From: Chytridium lagenaria
Lineage: Eukaryota; Chytridiomycota; Chytridiomycetes; Chytridiales; Chytridiaceae
Assembly (NCBI GenBank): GCA_025449115.1
Contig: JAHLKC010000198.1
Span: forward strand, 1-50,506
Length of the DNA stretch: 50,506 nt
Direction: 5' to 3'
Shown piece after piece: positions 22,570-31,259 of the stretch. A program made the position numbers and the translations under genes. Below the pieces are notes generated by a model. It was not told where the DNA came from. It did no database searches and was given only the letters and a program-made list of their open reading frames with translations. Position 1 is the first letter of the stretch; the number at the start of each line of letters is the position of its first letter.

Positions 22570-23294
22570 ATGCAGGATGTGACAAAGGTGAATAGGACAG
22601 AGAAGAGGGAAAGGTATTGGCTTACGCAACTGGGGGGACAAGAGGTTTACAAAGTCAGATAACTTAGAGCTATAACGTGAGCTGGACTCTCTGACCAACC
22701 ACTCCACTTCAGAGGCAATGGCATGGGCAGTAAAAGAGGGGCTGAGAGAAAAGGCAACATAAGGGTGTTAGAGTAAGAGCGTTTGCCCGAAGGGAGAGAG
22801 GATAGGATAGAAAAAACTCATCAGAATCTTGGATTGAAGAAGAGTACCACTGGCAGTGTTAATAGGCAAAGATATTTTATTGTTTGAAAACAGGAAAGCT
22901 ATTGAAGGGCAGAGGCATAATTAATATCCTTCTAATGTCATAATAGTCTCCCTTAGAAATGAAGGGATTATTGCCCTCAGATAAAGTTGGGACAAAATAA
23001 ATAATGGTCAAAATGGTTGTTTATGTAACAAAAGGAACTCTGATTTTTAACTTTCATTTCAGGTTTCGATTCATACAGATAATGTTATATCCCCCTTTGA
23101 TAAACAGACCCTTGCAAAAACTTTTGTAGCCAGTGGATGGAGGAGTGGATGGATAATGTTCACTGGCATTGTATTAATCCAAGTGCTGGTTGGTGGATAG
23201 CTCACAGCCAACAGGGTTGGGGAATAATTGGCGTATTAGCAAGACTGTTAGCAGTATGTTATCTTTATAGCATCAAATTTATAATTTTTTGCAA
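22570..23294. other. Non-coding, no feature recognised
   Basis: No long ORF, no recognisable repeat or RNA. Probably decayed transposon or spacer DNA. Confidence 0.4.
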
Positions 23295-23801
23295 CCTTTA
23301 GATCACAGGTGGGTTGTTAAACGTGTATCCCAACTCCCCAGATATGAATTAGCCTACACCATATGCGACATGCTTCACTCAATAAAATATATTCTGCCTC
23401 TGCGTAGACCGTGCTGTTGTCACTTGTGTCTTTGTTCCCAAAACTACAGCTCCAGCTCCCCCGTTCAATGTTATGACAAACCACTTATGGATTTTATGTC
23501 TTGAGGATCAGTTCCCTACTGTAGCGAAAATTAGCAGCTTGTGTTGCAAGGTAACTCTCATGAAGCCTTTCTCCGATTTATCCACTTCTCTTGAGCTTAT
23601 TGAATGATATAATTAATGTACACCTCCTTTATGGTGAGGTCTCTTTTGTTCCACCGGTAATAGAGACAGGGATTGGCTGCAGAACGCATGAGCATCTCAT
23701 CATTCAGTAGTAATGTGTTCAAGTCAGTATTAAAACACATTGGTGCTTAAACGAGCCCATACAGGCTTTTATGTACAGGCACAGCCTATCTTCCTTTCCT
23801 C
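23295..23801 (-). pseudogene. Decayed copia family B fragment (RNase H and RT remnants)
   Basis: 23295-23560 aligns by eye with the RNase H part of copy C (36290-36510) and 23600-23801 with its reverse transcriptase (37010-37200, including the region reading ACACATTGGTGCTT). Many substitutions and an internal deletion; no open frame. The family A element starts abruptly at 23802. Confidence 0.7.
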
Positions 23802-24307
23802 TGTTGAATACTTGTTGTTCACGGGGCTCAATTAAAACAAAGTTAAACGCACTTTTACTCGAACAACGTTCTTAATTTATTTCAACTCAAAACACGAGTC
23901 TTTAAATACTGAAACAAAACAAACAAGTAAAGAGGAAAGACAACACAAAGGTAAACCTATCGGAGACGCGTACACTCACGCGTTAAACTCTCCACTACAA
24001 AGATAAACAAATCAGAGAGCCTTGACGGGAACAAAGGGAATAAAGGCTAGAAGGGAATGTCCAATCACAAACAGGTAGAATTATAATTAAACTGGCATAA
24101 AGAAAATAAACCAATCAAGGAAGGTAAATCAAAGTGAGAAATTCAGAACGAGTCCAGAATGTAAATGAGAAGTCCAGTGGGCGCGTTCGCGCTCAACTCT
24201 AACAACGCGTAAATTCCAGAGCACTCTAGTGTTGCGCCCGACGCCGCGGACTAATGGTGCGAGTGATCCTGACGCGTCCTCGTGAGTCAAGTGAGCGAAA
24301 CCCAACA
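23802..24307 (-). repeat. 3' LTR of copia family A element
   Basis: 506 bp with terminal TGTT...AACA. Nearly identical to the split 5' LTR (28767-28893 plus 30867-31259) and homologous to 21767-22271 and 35261-35667. Contains four ACGCGT hexamers by eye (23966, 23978, 24204, 24271). Confidence 0.9.
23966..23983. promoter_or_regulatory. Paired ACGCGT (MCB-like) boxes in the LTR
   Basis: Two ACGCGT hexamers separated by 6 bp. The pair and spacing recur in the LTR copies at 22091-22108 and 35490-35507; in the 5' LTR copy (30913) the second box has an extra C. ACGCGT is the Mlu1 cell-cycle box bound by fungal MBF (Mbp1-type) factors. Function here is inferred. Confidence 0.45.
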
Positions 24308-24331
24308 TTCTCCCCCTTTCGTGAACTTTAC

Positions 24332-27300
24332 TCACGACTTCTCTGGTTCCCCCATCTCTGAAGCATCATCATCAACGACTACCATCCCCACGCGTTCACG
24401 ACACCTCTCCAGGTCTCTACGCGCCAGCCCCTTCGTGAGCATGTCTGCAGGCTGTTCCTTGGTTCCAATGTGCTCCACCTGAAGCAAACGCTTGGCAACG
24501 CGATCTCTAACCGCGTGGAACCGAAGATCCACGTGTCGCGTCCTCGAGCTGATGATGGGGTTCTTTGCAATGGCCTCTGCTGCCGTATTATCACACCAAA
24601 GTGTTGGTGGATCGTCAAAGGAGTATCCTATCTCCTCCAGGAGTTGCTTCAACCAGATGAGCTCCGACGACGCCTCACTCAACGCGACATACTCGGCCTC
24701 TGCGCTGGAAACAGCTACTGACGCTTGTTTACGCGCACCCCACATCACAGCTCCTCCATTCAGCATGATGACGAATCCACTGATTGACTTCTTCTCGTCC
24801 GGATCGTTCCCAAGATCCGCGTCGCTGAATCCTTCAAGCTTCAACTTGTTCCCTTGACGCGAATAGCTTATGCCCAAACTACGCGTCAACTGTAAATACC
24901 CGACTAAATCACGAGCACACTCCCAGTGCTCGTGTCCAGGACGCGCCTGGTAGCGCGCCAGCATTCCAACTGCAAATGCCACATCGGGACGCGAATTAAC
25001 CATCGCGTACATCAATGAACCGACCACTGTTCGATAGGCTAGTCCCTCCACTTCTTCCAATGGAGTCTCGTTGTCTTCAACGCGTCTGAGACGCGTTCCT
25101 GGCCTTAGCGGAAGCTTCTTGAGATGTCCTTCAGGCACCCGTAGCTTCTTCATCATCGAGATGATGTAGGCCTCTTGCTTGATACGCACATGCCGCTCAT
25201 GTTGATTGTAGCGAACTTGGGTTCCGACCGCGTATCTTGGCTCCCCCTGGCTTGTGACCGTAAACCGACGCTTGAGATCGTCTTGAAACGCGTCTGCCTC
25301 TTCCTGATCAGGACACGCGTGCACTAGGTCGTCAACATAGACAACCAGTAATGATAACCTTTCGCCGTTGCGTCGGTAGTAAAGACAGGGATCCGAGAGC
25401 GAACGTGTGAAGCCTATCGAGATGAGAAACTCATCCAACACCTCGTTCCATCCAAGAGGTGATTGCTTCAAACCGTACAAGGTCTTCAAGAGAAGACAAA
25501 CCCAGTCTTCCTTCCCAACAATCACAAAACCTTCTGGTTGCTCGATGTATATCTCCTCCTTGAGATTGCCGTTGAGAAATGCCGTCTTGACGTCGTATTG
25601 GCGTAACACCATCCCCTCGTGAGCTGCCACCGCGAGTGCTGTCCGAAAGGTCGCCCCTTTCATCACTGGCGCGTAAGTCTCCAAGTAGTCTACGCCTTCT
25701 TTCTGCGAATATCCCTTCGCAACGAATCGAGCTTTTCTTCTTTCCACGGAGCCGTTTTCCTTTCGCTTGTAACGGAGCACCCATCCACTCTTGATGATGT
25801 GCTTGCCCTTTGGTCGAGGCACCAGACGCCACGTCTGATGCTCCAGCAACGACTGGTACTCCTCCTGAAGAGCCTTCATCCATTCTTCTGAATCAACGCG
25901 TCCCAACGCGTCCTCAACGGTTGCTGGATCTGTCACGTCCTCGTCACTCATCACGGTAACAGTGTGTGCTGCAGGCTTACGTGGAGCAGGAGCGCGATTT
26001 CCTGGCACTTGAGCCTTAAACCATTCTGCGTTTGCTGGCCTCCTCTCTCTAAGGGAATAACGACGAGTGCCTTCCTCTGCTGGTGGTGTTGCTGGTACCG
26101 GGAGACGTGAAACGCTGCGTGTAGCGCGTTGAGGAGTTCTTCTTGGCGAGGTTGGCGCGTCTTCGAACTCTTCTGACGCGTCGTTCTCTTCCTGAGCATC
26201 CTCGACATCATCCTCCAACGCTTCGCTGTCTTCACTGACCTGTGACGCGTTACCTCCATCATCCTCAGAGCTCAATGACTCATCTTCGGAATCCTCGGAG
26301 TCTTCATCGCTCCCCCAACTCCCTGAATCGCTTCCCACCTTGTCCAGCAGCTTCCTGTGTACCTTCCAGGTGGACACGTCTGCGTCGTGTCCTTCCCACA
26401 CTCCAGTGTTCAACTCGTCAAACACAACTGTCTTGCTGCGCACTACTTTCTTCGTGACTGGGTCATAAAGGCGATATCCCATTGCCTCATATCCCAAGAA
26501 AATGCATTTGCGCGCGTTCTTCTCCATCTTCTTCCGTCGTTCCTTTGGGACGTGCGCGTAACATGCGCAACCGAAGATTCGAACGCGTTTCAGGTTAGGC
26601 TTCCTTCCCGTGAAGCCTTCCAGAGGTGAAGTCCCATCCTTACGAGGAGATCGATTGTACAAGTACGTGGCACACGTAACGGCCTCTCCCCAGAATTTGT
26701 CGTCAAGACTCGCGTCGCTAAGCATGCACTTTGCCTTCTCAATGAGCGACCGATTCATTCTTTCCGCGACACCGTTTTGCTGAGGCGTGTAGGGCATGGT
26801 GAACGTGAGCTTGATGCCTTCCTCCAGGCACCATGCCTCCAGCTGCTTGTTCTTAAATTCCCCGCCGGTTATCTGCAACAATCTCCAGGAGATGCGGCTT
26901 TTCTCGAAGTCTTTCCATCTCCTCAGGGTTCCTTTCCGAGTATCTCAACGCGTCCAATCCGTCGACCTGTGAGTGCCTCGGCCTCTCTCTTGTACTGCTT
27001 GATGTACTGAACCGCTTGCTTCTTTTCCTTGAGCATGTACGTGTTGCAGTAACCTGTTTGACGCGTCCACAACCACCATGAAGTAACGCGACCCTCCCAA
27101 GCTCTTCCGCTTCATGGGTCCCGCCAAATCCACGTGAACGCGCTCCAAGACTTTGTAGTCCTTCTCAACTCTCTCCGGGTGAGAGGAGCGCGTAAGCTTC
27201 CCCTCAACGCATCCCTTGCACAGCACGTCGTCGTCGTCGTTATACAATGTGATGCGTACACCCGTTGCCGATTTTTCAAGCTTCTTCACCGCCTTCATCG

Positions 27301-28744
27301 AGATGTGACCCATCCGTCGATGCCAAATCTGCGCGCTGTTGAGCGACTGGCTTTTCACACCCATCGTGGTGTTTGCTGCGGTGTCTGGCTGCACCAGATA
27401 AAATAGGTTGTCCTCAACCTTGAACTCTGCCGTCACGTCGTTCGATCCGACGTGGTCTGAGGCGATACTTGCCGCGGGATGACTCCAAAAACAACGCCAC
27501 GCGACGCTGCTGCACCCAGAGAGATGAGATTACGCGTGAGCTCCGGCACATAGAGTACGTTCTTGAGCGTGATCGTTTGCGTGGCCTTCCCGACCTTGAT
27601 GCTGAGGGTTAAATCTCCTACTCCCTCCACGCGTATTCCTTCGCCGTGCTCTGCAGTTTTTACGCGGCTGCTCGCGGCGCGGTAACCCCCGCAATCCTTC
27701 CTTCGAGAAGGTCATATGGTGAGTGGCTCCAGAGTCCAGAATCCATCGGTTTATCCCGCTTCTCCAGCTAACCGACAAGGCTTCCCCAGCCTCCGCGTCA
27801 ACCTGACGCACAATAGCCATAAAGGCAATTGGACTTGCACGCGCCGTGTTTGCAGACTTCTTCTTGTCCGAGGCGCGCTTCTTCCACCACTTCCCACGAT
27901 GACGGTTCCTACCACCACCATCTCTCTCGTTCTCTGAGGTATCATCACTTGACTCCCCCGAGTCCTTCTTCTTCCCAGAGCGACACTTGTTCGCATAGTG
28001 TCCTATCTTCTTGCACTTAAAACAAGTCACTGACCTTTTATCTCCACCTTTCGACGCGTCCTTTCCTGCTGGTTTCTTCCCCTTACGCGCTCTTGTCGTG
28101 AAGAAGGCCTCCGCTTCCTCCGATGCCTCCACGCGGTCCTTGATCTTCTCTTCACAGTCGAGAAGCCTGGCAACGACCAGGTTGTAGTCCTTGACCGCTT
28201 TGTCGTCCGTTTCAATGTTGGCAACTGCGACGTCGTAAGCTTCCGGGAGTTTGGTGAGCAGGTGAAGCAATGTGTTGCTCGTTGGAGACAGCCTCGCCGG
28301 CTGCCTTGAGTTGGTTGACCATTGTCGAAAGTTCTGCAACGAATACGCGTAAAGACGCGTCCTCCTTCATTCTGAGACGCGTGAGCTTGCGTGTGAGAGC
28401 GTTGCGGTGGGTTGGGATTTACGCTCAAATGAAGACACGAGGCACTCCCACGCTTCCTTGGCCGTGAAGTCCTCGCCAATCAAGTGTAAACCGAATCAGT
28501 CACTCGAGACTCTATCCGGTTCTTAGCACGATCGTTAGCCGACTGCTCCTTGATCCGCAGATCCTTCTCTTCTTTGGTTGGAGCGTTCTCGTTAACGTAC
28601 GGCGTAAATCCTATCTCAGTGATCGCCCAAAGACCCTTGTCTTTGAGGTAAGTGGTCATCCGACGTTTCCAGATGTGAAAAGTCTTGCCCGTCGAACTTG
28701 ACTGGCTTGCTGCGCTCGTCATCTGAGTCGTCTTTCTTTCCCAT
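24332..28744 (-). pseudogene. Gag-Pol of copia family A (frames broken by single-base indels)
   Basis: One gag-pol reading path with several one-base breaks. Gag starts MGKKDDSDDERS (28744) with the copia-type FHIWKRRMTTYLKDKGLW segment. Then a CCHC knuckle (CFKCKKIGHYANKC, about 27980-28020), protease (WILDSGATHHM), GAG-pre-integrase (IWHRRMGHIS ... CKGCVEGK), integrase (HVDLAGPM; NGGEFKNKQ; QQNGVAERMNR), a long acidic Ser/Glu linker (about 26150-26350), reverse transcriptase ([42 protein letters not shown]) and RNase H (GFSDADLGND; SSAEAEYVALSEA; RHVDLRFHAVRD). The 849-codon open stretch 24332-26881 covers integrase C-terminal half to RNase H. Breaks include an extra C at the integrase NGGEF site (about 26870) and an extra T in gag (about 28690). 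The order PR-IN-RT-RH is that of Ty1/copia. Confidence 0.85.
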
Positions 28745-28753
28745 GTCGTCAGA

Positions 28754-28765
28754 GAAGTGCTACCA
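28754..28765 (-). promoter_or_regulatory. Primer-binding site of copia family A
   Basis: On the minus strand TGGTAGCACTTC lies one base after the LTR end. It begins TGG, complementary to tRNA CCA, and TGGTAGC resembles the Ty1 site for initiator tRNA-Met. The same 12-mer occurs at 38821-38832 in a family B copy. Confidence 0.7.
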
Positions 28766-28766
28766 C

Positions 28767-28893
28767 TGTTGAATACTTGTTGTTCACGGGGCTCAATTAA
28801 AACAAAGTTAAACGCACTTTTACTCGAACAACGTTCTTAATTTATTTCAACTCAAAACACGAGTCTTTAAATACTGAAACAAAACAAACAAGT
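28767..28893 (-). repeat. 5' LTR of copia family A, inner part
   Basis: Matches 23802-23929 of the 3' LTR almost perfectly, then stops at the nested insertion. The rest of this LTR resumes at 30867. Confidence 0.9.
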
Positions 28894-28957
28894 GGGATAG
28901 CTACTGGGGTCAAAACAGTTGACGTATGTTACCAAAGTACCGGTTTGAGACCCAACA

Positions 28958-28982
28958 CGGCCGGGTCCACTGGACCCGGCCG
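28958..28982. repeat. Left subterminal hairpin of the nested transposon
   Basis: Perfect inverted repeat, arms CGGCCGGGTCC and GGACCCGGCCG around ACT, beginning 64 bp from the left end. Confidence 0.85.
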
Positions 28983-29010
28983 TATACGGTCTGGAAGAAC
29001 CGGTACCAAA

Positions 29011-29230
29011 ATACGGCCGGGTCGGGCGGGCCGTCCGTATCCGGTCTGTAAGAACGGGTACCGAAATACGGCCGGGTCGGGCGGGCCGTCCGTATCCGGT
29101 CTGTAAGAACGGGTACCAAAATACGGCCGGGTTGGGCGGGCCGTCCGTATCTGGTCTGTAAAAACGGGTACCAAAATACGGCCGGGTCGGGCGGGCCGTC
29201 CGTATCCGGTCTGTAAGAACCGGTACCATA
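29011..29230. repeat. 55-bp tandem array, four clean units
   Basis: Units start at 29011, 29066, 29121 and 29176, each beginning ATACGGCCGGGT and containing GGGCGGGCCGTCCGTAT. Degenerate partial units extend to about 28950 and 29380. Period 55 is not divisible by 3, and all three minus-strand frames stay open, so the overlapping Pro/Arg-rich ORFs are repeat artefacts. Confidence 0.92.
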
Positions 29231-30230
29231 ATACGGCCAGGTCAGGGTTAGGGTCTCGGGCGGGCCCGCCGTAGCCAGACCCGGCCCTAAAGGGTCTGTA
29301 AGTACTGGAACCAAAATACGGATGGGTACGGCGGGCCAGATGTAACCGGTTCGTAAAAGCTGGTACCAATTGACGGCCGGGTCATACTGAATGCAAATAT
29401 GAGGAGACTCTTAAATGTGCTTTGACAATAGCACTAACATATATATGTAACGTAGCTATTTGTACGCCTATAAACGGACAGTTTGGAGCCCAACAACCAC
29501 AGTACCGTCAACCACAGTACAGTCTGTATACACACGTAACAGGTCGAACATGGCCTAGAAGGCCCCAGACTGAGTCAAGCGGTGACTTTAAATCAATGAA
29601 AAAAATCAAGACGGACGTGTTTGATAATGTGTGTTAAATTTGAAAGCTTTTAATTTGTGGAATCTCCCACGTACCTGTGGTAGCTTCTAACTCTCGGTGC
29701 CGTCTTGCAATTGTTGTTCCCAACTTGGTAAACACAAAATTTGACTTCAAAACTCAATAAAATACTCTAGAGACGTGATAGAGGTGTGAAACCATCACCG
29801 ATGGAGTCCCCAAAGCTGTTTTTTTTAAACCAAGTAGTTGTCCACGCTTGACCTTAAAATCAAAGTTTAGGCTTAACGGACTGGTGTAGTTTTAAGGCAT
29901 GGGTGTCAAAAGCTTTCAGATGAAGAAGCCAAATGCGGGCAGACATATTCGGCATATGTGTGTTATATCATTTGAAAGCGCTCAATGAGTGGATGCCTTT
30001 AGGTACTGTTGCAGCTTTTAACGCTCTTGCATCGCGTGCCATGCGCTTTTTCCGCTACGTTAGCACTAAATCTTTTACTGAAACTTTGCAGAGACGACTG
30101 TTTGGGACTGACGCATTGTGAAAGGTTAATGTTAGTACTTCTACCTTAATCAATTAATATTTTATGAAATATTCTTCAGAAGTTAGCAATTGCGATAGCA
30201 AATGGTTCAAACAGTTTGTATAATTGGCCA

Positions 30231-30402
30231 TCTTTGGACGTACTCGTGCGGTTACGGCCTTATTTGGACGTACCCGTGCGGTCACGGCCTTATTTGGACG
30301 TACCCGTGCGGTTACGGCCTTGATTGGACGTACCCGTGCGGTTACGGCCTGATTTGGACGTACCCGTGCGGTTACGGCCTTGATTGGACGTACCTGTCCG
30401 TT
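30231..30402. repeat. 30-bp tandem array, nearly six units
   Basis: Units begin TTGGACGTACCCGTGCGG and repeat every 30 bp from 30234. The period is a multiple of 3, so both strands show decapeptide-repeat ORFs; these are judged non-coding. Confidence 0.9.
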
Positions 30403-30766
30403 GCGGCGCAAAGGGGGGGTACCAAATAATCATATTTCCTGACCAATGGGCCGTACACGGCCATTTAATTGATGGTTTACAAGCGCCAAATTGGGCCGTA
30501 CACGTCAGGATATTCTGTGCTTTGTGTGGGGCGGTGGGGACAGACAGCCATACCTGGCAAGATCTGGTGCATACCACATGATTTAATCCAAAGTGGTTGA
30601 AGGGTAAACGTATGTCGTTGGCTAAATGTGGCGCCAAATATTGCGCCAACCACCAGCTGGATAAGGCCATACATGGTCCGGCCACGTACAACCACCAGCT
30701 GGGTAAGGCCGTATAAGGCCGTACATGGCCGTGATTTTGTTTACATATTGATGCTGGTTCAATTCA

Positions 30767-30799
30767 GGGCGTATACGGCCGTTCCGGCCGTATACGCCC
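30767..30799. repeat. Right subterminal hairpin of the nested transposon
   Basis: Perfect 15-bp arms (GGGCGTATACGGCCG and its complement) around TTC, ending 67 bp from the right end, mirroring the left hairpin. Confidence 0.9.
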
Positions 30800-30866
30800 T
30801 AACCCGGTTTCAAACCAGTACTTTGGTAACATATGTCAACCGGTTTTAACATAGGTGATATGACCC

Positions 30867-31259
30867 AAACAAGTAAAGAGGAAAGACCAACACAAAGGTA
30901 AACCTATCGGAGACGCGTACACTCACGCCGTTAAACTCTCCCACTACAAAGATAAACAAATCAGAGAGCCTTGACGGGAACAAAGGGAATAAAGGCTAGA
31001 AGGGAATGTCCAATCACAAACAGGTAGAATTATAATTAAACTGGCATAAAGAAAATAAACCAATCAAGGAAGGTAAATCAAAGTGAGAAATTCAGAACGA
31101 GTCCAGAATGTAAATGAGAAGTCCAGTGGGCGCGGTTCGCGCTCAACTCTAACAACGCGTAAATTCCAGAGCACTTCTAGTGTTGCGCCCGACGCCGGCG
31201 GACTAATGGTGCGAGTGATCCTGACGCGTCCTCGTGAGTCAAGTGAGCGAAACCCAACA
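30867..31259 (-). repeat. 5' LTR of copia family A, outer part
   Basis: Continues the LTR after the nested transposon and ends with CCCAACA at 31259. A few single-base insertions relative to 23929-24307 (for example ACGCCGTT for ACGCGTT near 30927). Confidence 0.9.

Larger units (their letters stand above)
28894..30866. mobile_element. Non-autonomous DNA transposon (foldback/MULE- or hAT-like) nested in a copia LTR
   Basis: The insertion splits an LTR whose intact copy is at 23802-24307, so its ends are precise. AAACAAGT (8 bp; 9 bp if the preceding C is counted) is present on both sides at 28886-28893 and 30867-30874 but once in the intact LTR: a target-site duplication. Ends are inverted: GGG at both outer edges, and 28912-28951 matches the reverse complement of 30810-30849 with only a handful of differences, giving imperfect TIRs of about 58 bp. 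Inside each TIR is a perfect hairpin (28958-28982, 30767-30799). The interior holds two GC-rich tandem arrays. No transposase-like ORF was found; the longest non-repeat ORFs (29422-29637, 29933-30121) have no recognisable motif. An 8-9 bp duplication with long TIRs suits MULE or hAT mobilisation. Confidence 0.8.
23802..31259 (-). mobile_element. Ty1/copia retrotransposon, family A, near full length, split by a nested DNA transposon
   Basis: In element orientation (minus): 5' LTR 31259-28767 (interrupted by 28894-30866), primer-binding site 28765-28754, gag-pol 28744-24332, polypurine tract 24308-24321 (GAAAGGGGGAGAA), 3' LTR 24307-23802. Both LTRs have TGTT...AACA ends. Outer flanks do not match: the left flank is a family B RT remnant on the minus strand, the right flank a family B gag zinc knuckle on the plus strand. 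No target duplication is therefore visible; ectopic recombination or later deletion is likely. Confidence 0.85.

Noticed and set aside
28867..29369. Three overlapping minus-strand ORFs of 120-146 codons rich in Pro, Arg and Thr
   Set aside because: They are the same 55-bp tandem repeat read in three frames; the period rotates the frame and the unit lacks stops.
30231..30402. CRISPR-like array of 30-bp repeats
   Set aside because: Units are directly adjacent without variable spacers, and the setting is eukaryotic transposon DNA.
30154..30429. Decapeptide-repeat ORFs on both strands (RVRPNKAVTA / WTYPCGYGLI)
   Set aside because: A 30-bp minisatellite read in frame on either strand; no start context, no flanking coding signal.
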